DNA from: Hypericum androsaemum
Taxonomy: Eukaryota > Streptophyta > Magnoliopsida > Malpighiales > Hypericaceae
Length of the DNA stretch: 64,000 nt
Direction of reading: 5' to 3'
Assembly (NCBI GenBank): GCA_963995505.1
Contig: OZ023186.1
Location: 2,418,001-2,482,000, forward strand
The translations under genes and the position numbers were made by a program. The first letter of the stretch is position 1, and each line of letters begins with the position of its first letter. The notes beneath the pieces are model-generated. The model had not been told where the DNA came from and made no database searches. It saw only the letters and a list, made by a program, of their open reading frames with translations. This document shows, piece by piece, positions 10,600 through 21,110 of the stretch.

Positions 10600-11074
10600 T
10601 GTTGGATAAATTGGAAATTTTGAGTCGTATAAAGGGACACTGTACTTAGCACTATTTCACCCGTAAGTGTAGGCCCCCAGCATTAAACAGATCCTTCCAA
10701 GTGTAGAAACTCGGGTGTCAAGAACCAACAAGAATTTAATATGTAAAAGATTAACCCGAGAAAAATAAGCTAAGAGGATTTTTTACATCTCATCACTTTT
10801 TCTCATGCCAACTATGGCTATATATAGTGGGAGATTTAGAAAATATCTTAAAATTAATTAATTTGCATTCCCACAAAATCACTTCCTCAAAGTCGTTGTA
10901 TATCCTAGAGAAAATTGTGCAACACACTAAACAACCCGCAATTTTCTCTAACAGAAATTCACAATTTCAGTCAACAAGTGGAAATGGTCCACGCCATTTT
11001 CTAATAATTTAAAACCACATTTATTTACAATAAATAAAATAAATAAAATTTTGAAATAATATAATTTTCCAACA
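10600..11074 (-). repeat. 3' LTR of the non-autonomous element
   Basis: TGTTGGATAAATTGG at the left edge, CCAACA at the right. Nearly identical to 14830-15332 apart from a deletion of about 29 bp near its start and scattered substitutions. Confidence 0.92.
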
Positions 11075-13359
11075 ATCCCCCACTTATTTCAAAAGTTTAG
11101 AAATTTTTCTTCCTTCCCGAATTAATCCTTTGGATGTAAATGCTTCGGATCTGGTGTCTCGCAGACTATGAACCAGTCCTTAGACATATAGGGAAAGCAT
11201 ACAGTGTCATGATGAAGTTAATGAACTTCTATGAATCATGAAGCCTGTGGTGCATACCTGAACCCTATAAATCACACTTCACCCCTACTATTATTGTCGT
11301 TGTCGCTGTTTTGCGCTTTTCGGCCCTGCGCACGTCTGGTTGTTCATGAGTGCTTTAGAGATTAAGCCAAAATCTCATGCAAGCGGCCCACTCGACACCC
11401 ATATAGGTAACCTCATCAAGTGTATATTACACTTTATACACCACCCTCAAGGGCTATGAGAATCATTAAAAACTTTAATGCTTAACCTCTACAGTGCAAT
11501 CTAGCACTTTCACATATACCATAGGAAGAGACTAATTAGTGCTAGTGGGATTAACTCGTGACTTGTTGTTTACCCATATGAACCTCCTTCATGGGATCTC
11601 CAATCACAGAGGTTGTGTTGCCATCACCGTTAATCTAACAATTGGCTTAAGTCTCATCCCCTCGATGTTTCATTTGTGACCCTTCTACAAAGGTTCTATC
11701 AGAGGATTGGCCAAATCTACTCTGACTTCACAAATTCAATGAAATATTTCATCTCATAGTAGTACTACTTAAATCATATTATTAGTTAATCGAATATATC
11801 GATTTTACCATTGAAAGCTTATATTTTAGCTATGGCTATTACCATTCGGTAATCTCAATACATTGACATTTAAAATGTTAGTTTCTAACCATTGGTGTAT
11901 CTCATCTCATCTGAATATGAAATTCAGTCAACATTATTGTATTTTTCAATACAATGGATACTCACAATACTCGATATCATAATACATGATATCTCTCAAA
12001 TATTTTATTACCTCAGCTCGTCTCAATATACAATATTGAGGTTATGAGTAAATATACCCAATCTTCATTTTCTCAAAAATTAATCATCACGTGGTTGTCT
12101 AATTTTCATAGAATCTGTCTTAAAATTACGGTCATCACGTAGAATTCACCTCAAAATATTAAAGCAATTATATTGCCAATAACGAACATATTTAGCCCCC
12201 ACTATTTCTAGTCATCGACTGAAAGTCAAAAATTCTCAAATATAAATATTTAATCGATCCAAATCTTGACCCAATCAAGCATAATAACTCAGAACATTAT
12301 TAATCAATACTATCCATAGTATCTTATATTTATAAATGGCGACATAATAACACAGCTAAGTAACTTAGAAAATAACTTAAGTGAATGACACCAATTCAAA
12401 ATCTTCAAATATTTACACAAGTTCGTGCATAACCCCCACGTTTTGCCAACGGCAAAACATTTAGCTTTTTCAGAGTTCAATTAAGCATACGACATAATTA
12501 TCATCGTAAAAGTTATAAAATTATTCTTAAACTCACATATTCTCGTCACCAAACAAGATATTTCAATTTTTAAAATAATAATAATAAAATTGATTGGAAA
12601 CGTGGCATCCATTTAAAGTACATCATTATTTAATGATAATCCATTATTATGTGAAATATCAATTAATTAATTCCTTATTGTGGGTTTGTCAACAAACTAA
12701 TTCCGTATCATGTGGAATTTTCATCTAATTAATCTCTTATCGTGGTGCTCTCAAATAACTAATTACTTGTTCATAGTCCATGATAATTTCTAGTGTCCAG
12801 CATAGTACACAAAGACTTGAATCACAGCATGAATTATAGAACAAAGAAACATCAACCATTCTATGATTAATATAACCTTCCGCAAATAACATGGTGCTAA
12901 AAAGCATAAGGAATGGAACTATTAATTGTACCTTCACAGAAAATAGACACACCAAAAACAGGTCAACTTGCACCCCATGAATTTAAGGTCTAAAGGACAT
13001 TATTTTGAGCTCAATCATAAGACACATAAAAAAGAACACATAGAACAGCAACCATGTCCAGAACAATTCTAAACAAACAACAATCATTTATGAGCATGGC
13101 ATTCAATCACAAACAGGTTTGATTCCTGATCATTGTTGTTATCGCCATCCAAATGGAACCACCTCAGAGATCCATTCCATCCCTTCTCTCCCCAAGCGGG
13201 ATCATAACAACAGAACATCTCAAAATAACACTCGTAAATTCATAATTGGCGGGGCATGACAGGACATAGTAAAGAGATTACTAACCTCGGAGTCGTCAAC
13301 TGCGACCAATAAGAACAGTGAGGCGCATCTTTGGTACACGATCTTAGAGTTCAGGTGCT

Positions 13360-14110
13360 CCACAAACAAGCACTGTAATCGTTGCGAGCGAGGCATTTAC
13401 GGATGATCTCCTTGAGATCCTTGTGCCTCACCACCATCCGCATCTCTGGGGTGATCTTCCTACTCCTCCTCGAGTACACGTCGTCCTCCTCCGCATCCAG
13501 TTTCCCTGGGTATTCGGCTGTTGCCTACTTGAACAATGACGCCGACTGCACGAAGTGCGACTGGGCAGCCTCTGCCTCGGATTGGACCAGGTCACAAGCT
13601 CCTCGGTCCAATCGTCCTAGTTGGAGGAGGATGACGTGGTGGAGGAGTAGCTGTCCCCCAACTTACTACACTCGACTTCCTCCTTTACTTGACGATCAAG
13701 TCCTCGGCCACGACGGCGTTGCCAAGGAGATCGCGAGCCTCTCCTCATCTTCCATGTCGTCGTCATCCCCAACGTGCTGTAAAACAGAGTAGAAGGAACT
13801 CTCCTATCCCTAGACTTTCTCCTCTTCACTCCGACCAGCCTCGGACTCACATTGCCTCCATTGCTTTCCGGAGCTTGTCACATACTCGACCCATAAAAGA
13901 TTAGAACACACTTCCTCTCCAATCACAAGCATCCCTATAAGACACACCCAAACCAAAAGCAACAGATAGGAAACAGCGAAAGCAATAAGCAAAGAACACG
14001 GGAAGGATCCCACCATGGCACCGGCTTTCTCGACCTCCTGAATTTTTACCACCACATATCGTCCCTGCTGCAATTGTCAGGTAAATGGTGCACGCCGCCT
14101 CCAGAAGCAC
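13360..14110 (-). other. GC-rich gene-like cargo inside the LTR element, unidentified
   Basis: This block is far more GC-rich than the rest of the element. On the minus strand one frame reads EEDDVYSRRSRKITPEM then RMVVRHKDLKEIIRK (about 13,500-13,390), with acidic, serine-rich stretches nearby (about 13,740-13,620), but stops and frame changes break it up. A second gene-like scrap lies at about 14,740-14,540 (minus, FPGGTKTLRYQPRL). The composition and charged sequence suggest captured exons of a cellular gene, now decayed. I do not recognise the source gene. It could also be element-specific sequence. Confidence 0.45.
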
Positions 14111-14829
14111 AACGTTAGTACCTCACATTTGAGCCAATGGAGTTTGGGCCGTAGCCATTGTATTTCAAAACCACAAAATTATATTCTGCTTCAAGAATAT
14201 ATCATCATAACTTCTACTAATTTTTCATCAACGTTGTTTTTTTTTTCTTTCAATTAGATCGCTTTAATATTGTGCATGCTATAATTTATACGCAAACATC
14301 ATTTAAACATTCTAGACAATTTTTAGTGCCCTATCAACACAATCACTTAACAAAAATTTAGGAATTCTCGGCTAACTAATTACTTGTCGCAGCCACTGTC
14401 TCTAGTAATTTATTTCTTTCCCAGAGAAAAATATTTAGATTTATAATCCATTTTAACGTCACAATCTATTTGCTGTGTGCATACGACTTCCATTTTTCTT
14501 TTGTGATATAACAAAGTCAAATAATAAATACTCAAGAGCTCAGGGACAATACCACGCAAGTAAAACAAATTTGCAGAAAAGGAGGACCTGAGTGGTAAAG
14601 TAGTTTGATGTCGAAGAGATTTCTTCTACAGTCCCGACAAGTCTCGGTTGATACCGTAGTGTTTTGGTGCCTCCCGGGAATATGACAGCCGATGGAGTGG
14701 CTTCTATACTCGAGCTTCCTTCTCCATTGAAGGACAAAAAGGCAACTCCTTCTCACCGCCACTCCAAACAATACTAGTCCTAACTTGATTTTGAGATTAC
14801 TAAAATTTCCAATAAACTAGTCCTAAGAT

Positions 14830-15332
14830 TGTTGGATAAATTGGAAATTTTAGTAGAAAACGGGAAATAAATTTGATCTGAGTCGTGTCAAGAGACACTG
14901 TACTTAGGACTATTTCACCCATAGGTGTAGGCCCCCAGCATTAAACAGATCCTTCCGAGTGTAGAAACTCGGGTGTCAAGAACTAACAAGAATTTAATAT
15001 GTAAAAGATTAACCCGGGAAAAATAAGCTAAGAGAATTTTTTACATCTCATCACTTTTTCTCATGCCAACTATGGCTATATATAGTGGGGATTTAGAAAA
15101 TATCTTAAAATTAATTAATTTGCATTCCCACAAAATCACTTCCTGAAAATCGTTGTATATCCTAGAGAAAATTGTGCAACACACTAAACAACCCACAATT
15201 TTCTCTAACAGAAATTCACAATTTCAGTCAACAAGTGGAAATGGTCCACGCCATTTTCTAATAATTTAAAACTACATTTATTTACAATAAATAAAATAAA
15301 TAAAACTTTTGAAATAATATAATTTTCCAACA
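14830..15332 (-). repeat. 5' LTR of the non-autonomous element
   Basis: TGTTGGATAAATTGG at the left edge and CCAACA at 15327-15332. It pairs with 10600-11074 and retains about 29 bp missing from that copy. Confidence 0.92.
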
Positions 15333-15402
15333 TTAACAACCCTAAGGTAATGAACAAGGCGAGGGAGGAGATCAGGAGGATGGTGGGAAACAACAGGTTA
15401 GT
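15333..15402 (+). pseudogene. CYP93-like exon 2 fragment, right half
   Basis: After the TSD the P450 match resumes: NNPKVMNKAREEIRRMVGNNRL, corresponding to NNPRVMNKAREEI of the intact copy. Similarity ends shortly after the GNNRL segment. Together with 10573-10599 about 90 bp of one exon survives, so the copy was already a fragment or was eroded after the insertion. Confidence 0.85.
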
Positions 15403-17467
15403 TGTACTTTGTATCTATGGTGTGATCTTGCTTTGTAGAGACTAAATAAAAAAAGACAATACAATTTTCTATTCTTTGAATTATCAAATTTTTAAAGATA
15501 GTTATTTCGGACTAGTCTTTAGTTTGGACTAGCCAAGCTATTAGGATGAAACTAAATGAGTTATGTATCAAGAACTTTGTACCGCGCGCATTTCTTGCAT
15601 GCGCAATAGAGAAAAAAAAGAAAATAAGCGAGAATGAAAACATAGAATAGTAAAGAAAATCTAAAAGAAAAAAGGGAAACATATTTTATTTATTCTTGAA
15701 ATAATATTTACCATTTAAAAAGACAAGTTAGTGAAGGAAGAAAACTAGTCTTTAGTTCGGGCTGCACTCTACTCTCAATGGAATCCACCAAGGAGTTTTG
15801 AGCAACTTGTCATCTTAAGAAATCTACCTAAATGCTAAAAGGATAATTAGAAAAATTTATCTTCTAAACTTATAAGATACTCTTTTCTTTTATTTTCCAA
15901 TATACTCTTTTCTCTAAATATTTATATAAACGTTTCTCTAGTTTTTAAAATTTTCGAATGGATCTAAGAATTTGTTAATCAAACTATTGCTAGTATAGCT
16001 AAAGTATCTAAATTTCTCAAGGATTTAGATTTCTCTCTCTCTCTCTCTCTCTCTCCCCTCAGGTTTTTTCGTGTAGCTAAAATGTCTTAATTTTTTATCG
16101 ATTAATTTAAATTTGAAAAGAATAAAATTTTGTACCGTAAATAACTACATGCTAGCTGGTTGGATTAGATTCTAATGTCTACTATGATGCCTCACCTGGC
16201 TAGATTAGATTCTCATAAAATAATCAATTAAAAATGGAGCATTGTTGGATCCATATCGGAGGTGACAAAACTATTCCGGATACCAGTTACACCTAAAATT
16301 CGCACTATTTTCAAAATTGTTCCATCAGTGTCAGGATTAACTGTGGGATTCACACTACTATATTTCGGTCGACATAAATTTTAACGCTAATGTATTTTCA
16401 TGAAGATTAGATATGAGATGGGATGTAATCGGTGGTGATGGCCTCAAAATAATGAAATGCAAATATATTTCTTTATCAGATAAAATGTAAATAAATGGGT
16501 AGAGAGATTTTTTGACCATCAAACTAAGGTATGAACACTTTTGGTAGAGTAGAACCTCGTGATATACATACGATCTGTCGTTCAGTCCTTTGAAAGGTGT
16601 CGTGATGAGACCGACTATGTCCATACTCTACTAGTAGAAGTCTGTTTTGATACTATTTATAACGTCCCGTATGTTTTCATCGTTTACACACAATCTAGAA
16701 AACTTATCATGAGATCACCTATCCTGAAATTACTCGAGACCAAGTTCGTTTAATTTAGAGTTCTATTGTGATGTTTGTCAGAAAAAAATGTGTACCTTGA
16801 TGATATAAATAATACAATAGAATCACTTAAGCCTTTTCTTATTCTTAAACCACGGGTGTAATTAGGGGTTTTTTTGTTAGGATTTTTGAATTATACTTGG
16901 TTAGCAATAATTATGATTGGTATTTATATAGTATCTTAGGTGGTGTACTTGAAGTACAAATGGGTATAATATTTTGGTGGTTTCTTTGATGGGTTATAAA
17001 ATTTACTTATAAAAAAAACCAAGTATTATAATATTCCATATAATGTTATTAAATTCTATACTATACATTTCGAGCAAATTCATAACAATTCATCATTGAC
17101 AAACTCAAATCTTTTTACTATAAACTTACTACGCATATCTATCATATTTTTAAAATATACTGTCATATATTTTTAAATTTGGACTAATAAGTCTTCTATC
17201 CATTTTTGGTCAATAATTTCAGCAGAATGCCAAAATTGTTCTTCTCTTTGACTTAAACTATTATTTATCTATTCTATAAATGACCAAGTCATAAATTTAT
17301 CAAATACAACAAATAATCTACGTAAGCTTTCTCTCATCAATTGGATATTTTCCTTGGACATGACAAAAATACCCATGCAATATTCATAACTTCTCCCTAT
17401 GGAACAAGGGCTTCGACATGAAATGAACCAGTATCTCACGGAAGTCAGTCGAGGATAAAAGCAATAC
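15403..17467. other. Intergenic A/T-rich DNA, no gene
   Basis: No supportable coding region. A (ct)n microsatellite lies at about 16,032-16,055. The stretch at about 16,145-16,275 (ggttggattagattc, aataatcaattaaaaatgg, ggatccatatcgga) is repeated at about 53,395-53,480, part of the duplicated P450 neighbourhood. The rest is low-complexity. Confidence 0.5.
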
Positions 17468-17808
17468 TATTGAGAATCCCACATCGCTTAGAGCATCAGC
17501 GGGGTTAAGTTTATAAGTGTGAAAAATCTACTAACTTATTGCCTTAAGGTTTTGGGTTGGATATGGAGATTCTAACATTGTATCAGAGCGGGTTGATCTC
17601 GTGCCCATTGTTGTGCTCACACGACCCCCATTTTTCGCACGTTGGCGAAGTCAAAGACCGTACAATTTTGACCTGATGAGTCTCGTTTGAGGTGGCGTAT
17701 TGAAAATCTCACATCGCTTAGAGCATAAGTGGAGGGTAAATTTATAAGTGTAGAAAATTTACCAACCCATTGCTTTAAGATTTTGGGTTGGATAAGAAAA
17801 TTTTAACA
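17468..17808 (+). mobile_element. TRIM (miniature terminal-repeat retrotransposon)
   Basis: Two direct repeats of about 110 bp (17468-17577 and 17698-17808), both starting TATTGA and ending AACA, surround only about 120 bp. Immediately inside the left repeat is ttgtatcagagc (17578-17589), one base from the initiator-tRNA-Met PBS. A purine-rich gtttgaggtggcg precedes the right repeat. The flanks are aatac and agtac, a 4/5 TSD. There is no coding capacity, so it must depend on another element's proteins. Confidence 0.88.
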
Positions 17809-18696
17809 AGTACAAGCAACAACAGCATCGGGAGCACCACTTGCACTACCGACTCGCAACTGCAGCTGAACATGGAGGCCAAATTCTTGGGCTGATGGCA
17901 CAAGGCCTAACGCATTGACGAAGGTCCGTGTTTCAATCTCTAGTAGGTATAATCGTGGTGTACAAATTTACCTTTACAAAACGGTGCAACTGAACAAAAA
18001 ATTTATAGAGGTGATTGATGAGAGAAGTGAAAGCATGACCAGATTATTTGTTGTATTTGACAAAATAAAATAGTAATTTTAAGTTTGAACAAAATTATAA
18101 TTTTGGCATTCTACTAAAATTATTGAAAAATGGAAAAATAAATTAATCAGTTCAATTTTCTAAAATTTAAGGACTAAAATAGTAAATTATATATATCCTT
18201 AAGGACCTATAAAATTTTCACCCTAAAATTAATTACTACCAGAAGATTTGAAATTTTCATGGAGGTTTTTTAATTGGGAATTATGAAGGAGCTATGTACC
18301 CTAGAAATTTTGGTGTATCTCTTCGATTTAGAATACAAAATTATACGAGCTGTCTTGTGTTTATTGCATTCTATTTAACCTAAGAAAAATAATTTTTTAT
18401 TTTATAACCTTGTAGATTACAGTTCATAGTTTTACCTTTTTCTATATGACAATCTCACCTTTTGAATTCGTAAAATCTTCTCTCCAAACTCATTGTTACT
18501 CTAGCTGTTGGATAATTGTGAAATTAATCTTCTAGATGGCCGAGCCTTAATCATCTTATTGACCCCTGATAGGCCTAGAGTCATCATACTTTTACACTCA
18601 AAGTGCGTATAACGATGTGATACCTAATTTAGTAAATCAATTTAGGACCATTTTATCACACTCACGCTGTTCTTTCTACTAATGAGATTCTCAATT
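17809..18696. other. Intergenic and distal upstream region of the intact P450
   Basis: No coding sequence seen. From about 18,515 onward it is homologous to the upstream region of the minus-strand P450 copy (about 62,990-62,690), including gaaattaatcttctaga and the segment around ttctttctactaatgagatt. The duplicated block thus includes several hundred bases of promoter. Confidence 0.55.
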
Positions 18697-18703
18697 GGTT
18701 GGT
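18697..18703 (-). promoter_or_regulatory. AC element (ACCAACC) upstream of the intact P450
   Basis: The minus strand reads ACCAACC, matching the AC-II element bound by R2R3-MYB regulators of phenylpropanoid and flavonoid genes. It lies about 250 bp upstream of the ATG and is conserved in the promoter of the other copy (62680-62686), again duplicated at 62825-62831. Function is inferred from the motif and its conservation only. Confidence 0.5.
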
Positions 18704-18798
18704 TTAGGTATGGTCGAAGGAACGGTAGATAGGGTTAGCACGAGGTGTGTAGGTGGAAATTATAAGCTATATTTTGCCTTAGGCAAGCTCCAGATTAG

Positions 18799-18806
18799 TA
18801 TATATA
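18799..18806 (+). promoter_or_regulatory. Candidate TATA box of the intact P450
   Basis: tatatata about 150 bp upstream of the ATG. A transcription start about 30 bp further on would give a leader of roughly 110-120 nt. The same tatatata sits at the matching place upstream of the minus-strand copy (about 62,592-62,600). Confidence 0.5.
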
Positions 18807-18951
18807 TCATGCAGGAAGGAGAGACATGCATGCAATTATCAAACATATGCTCGTATGAGAAAAAACCGAAAACCCTAAACCGAAATATTAGGTTTTTTAG
18901 ATAATAAAGGTTCGGGAACCCTCTCGCCTTTCTAAGAGCATAGCTACAAGA

Positions 18952-20550
18952 ATGATTTATCCCAGTTTGGAAGTCATTGGTTACGCCATCTTTCTCCTAT
19001 GCTCATTCTTCATCTTTAGGGCAATGTCCCAAAGTGGAAGAAACAGTACTTCCAAGCTTCCCCCAGGCCCCAGGGCTTTACCCATCATCGGCCATCTCCA
19101 CCACCTTGGCCCACTCCTCCACTTAGCCCTACACAAGCTGTCCGTGAAATACGGCGGCCTCTGCTACCTCCGCCTCGGGTCCATGAAGGTGGTCGTGGTG
19201 TCCACCCCGGAGATGGCCAGGGAGATCTTCAAAACCCACGACGCCACCTTCTGCAACCGCCCGGCGGGTAACACGGCCATCGACCACCTGACCTTCGGGG
19301 TCTCCAAGACTTTGATACCATACGGGCCCGTCTGGATTTATATCAAGAAGATCAGCGTCTCCGAGCTCCTGGGGGCCAACAGCGGGCCCAGGTACAGGGC
19401 CATTAGGACCAAGGAGTTGCACCATTTTCTTGGGAAGATAGCCAGCAAGTCCAACGCCGGGGAGATAGTGAATCTCAGCGACGAGCTGTTCAAGTTGACC
19501 AACAACATCATATCCCATGCGTTGATAAGCAAGAGGGTGTCCGAGATGGGCGGCGAGGACCCGACCACGCTGGTCCGGGAAATGATATCGGTGCTCGGAG
19601 CTTTCTACATAGCAGATTTCATCGGGTTCTTTAAGCTCTTGGATGTTCAAGGGTTCAAGAAGAAGCTGGACCACTTGAGGAACAGGTTCGGGGACGTGGT
19701 AGAGAGAGTTGTGAGAGAGAGGGAGTTAGAGAGAGAGAAACTCATCAAAAGAGACGACAAGGATTTCCTTGACGTTCTGCTTGATTCTACGTCGGACACC
19801 AGTGAGCTTAAACTGACCCGAGACCACGTCAAGGTCTTGATTATGGTGAGTGGGTAATATAAGAATGTAAGCTCTCATTAAACTAGAATATCGTGTTGAT
19901 CATATACGATGAGTTGCGTGCAGGAATATATCTCATCTGGTACGGACACAACGGCTGTTGCAATCGAATGGGCAATGGGAGAGCTAATTAACAACCCTAG
20001 GGTGATGAACAAGGCTCGGGAGGAGATCAAGAGCGTGGTCGGAAGCAAGAGGTTAGTGGAGGAGGAAGACACTCCCAAGCTACCCTACATCAACGCCATA
20101 ATCAACGAATCGCTTCGTCTTCATCCTCCAATCCCTCTCCCTATGAGAGAATCCAAAGCAGAAGCCACTGTGGAGGGCTACACGCTGCCAAGTGGCACGG
20201 TTGCAATCGTCAACCTCTACTCCATTGGAAGGGACCCGGAATACTGGAAGGACCCGTTGGAGTTCAAGCCTGAAAGGTTCATGGAAGGTGGAGGAGAGTC
20301 TTATAATATGCAGGGCAATCTCCGGTTCGAGTTCTTGCCATTCGGGACCGGGAGGAGGTACTGCTCCGGCATGTATTTTGCGATGAATGTCATGCCGGTG
20401 GCACTTGCAGCTATTATCCAATGCTTTGATTGGCAAAACAAGGATGGCAAGCTTCTGGACCTCACTGAGAAGCACGGTTTTACCGTTGCTCCTTTGCATG
20501 AGATCCTTTGCAAGGCCAATGTCTTGCTGAATCCACCCAAAGCTATATGA
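18952..20550 (+). CDS. CYP93-like cytochrome P450, intact, two exons
   Basis: Exons 18952-19845 and 19924-20550 give 506 aa; the 78-nt phase-0 intron starts gtgagt and ends gtgcag. This is an ER-anchored monooxygenase of the A-type plant clan. The N-terminus has a hydrophobic anchor (residues about 8-25), then the proline hinge LPPGPRALP (36-44). I-helix SGTDTT lies at 303-308, K-helix ESLR at 360-363, PERF at 414-417, and the haem loop FGTGRRYCSG at 438-447 with Cys445 as the predicted iron ligand. The sequence around GFFKLLDVQGFKKK and the single intron just before the I-helix fit CYP93, a family that includes flavone synthase II and flavanone 2-hydroxylase (CYP93B/G), CYP93A and isoflavone synthase (CYP93C). 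I cannot assign the subfamily. Two oddities: Ser303 replaces the usual I-helix Ala, and Ser446 follows the haem Cys where most plant P450s have Pro. All essential motifs are present, so it is probably functional. Confidence 0.92.
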
Positions 20551-20640
20551 TGCCAGATAAATAGTTGAGTGTCAAGGCCTTGGTAAAATCTAGCATCTAC
20601 TTTGTTTTTAATAAAGCTTGGATTGGCTGCACTCTACAAA
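20551..20640 (+). terminator. 3' UTR with polyadenylation signal of the intact P450
   Basis: AATAAA at 20610-20615, about 60 nt after the stop codon, in tttgtttttaataaagcttgg. The same string is kept downstream of the partial copy at 52096-52140. Confidence 0.7.
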
Positions 20641-21110
20641 AAAAAAAAAGTGCTTTCCTTCTAGCATGGTAATGGTACTTCTGTGTTTCATTTTTCAAAA
20701 TAAGCATTGTGCTCGTACTTGGCACCCAGTTTTTAGATTATTTTTTGGATTTCATGAGTCCACTTAAATCACATAGTGCTGTTCCAGCAGAACTAGAAAT
20801 TTTCGGAATGGAATTACTAAGTGCCTGAATTAACATGACGTTTATTATTTATATACAAACTTACTACTCGTCCTGCTATGGTGTAGCCCAATTGGGGGGA
20901 TTATTTGGACTACGAACTCAAATTTCCATCTCCTCGTTTGCTATTTACAACGCCACGTTTAGGTCCGGATGCTATTCAAGAGGATGGATTAATTAGATTT
21001 CGATATTTTGTTCTGGTTTCAATTAACTCCTTTCAAAGATCAAATATAATATAACACAATAAATTAAGGGTTAAGAACATTTTGGTATGGAGGTGGAAAT
21101 CTTCAATAGA
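20641..21110. repeat. Duplicated 3' flank of the P450
   Basis: No gene. It is homologous over about 400 bp to 52,150-52,800 (for example tcaaatttccatctcctcg and acaacgccacgtttaggtcc), the downstream flank of the partial P450 copy. This shows a segmental duplication reaching beyond the coding region. Confidence 0.85.

Larger units (their letters stand above)
10600..15332 (-). mobile_element. Non-autonomous LTR retrotransposon with gene-like cargo
   Basis: Two LTRs (TGTTGG...CCAACA) of 475 and 503 bp flank a 3.75-kb interior and are themselves flanked by a perfect 5-bp TSD, TTAAC (10595-10599 and 15333-15337). On the minus strand a polypurine tract (gaaataagtgggggat, 11090-11075) directly precedes the left LTR, so the element reads right to left. 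No gag, protease, integrase or RT sequence was recognised, and no initiator-tRNA-Met PBS is seen beside the right LTR. The interior is mostly A/T-rich, but 13,360-14,110 is a GC-rich, coding-like block. This fits a large retrotransposon derivative or a gene-capturing non-autonomous element. The left LTR lacks about 29 bp present in the right one. Confidence 0.88.

Noticed and set aside
13382..13792. Plus-strand 136-codon frame in the GC-rich block
   Set aside because: The minus strand gives the more protein-like charged sequence and matches the orientation of the host LTR element; the plus-strand frame is serine/threonine-rich as expected of an antisense shadow.
19129..19674. Long open frame on the opposite strand of P450 exon 1
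   Set aside because: It is the complement of a GC-rich, strongly conserved exon and has no domain of its own. The same holds for the antisense frames at 20080-20499 and 61576-62272.
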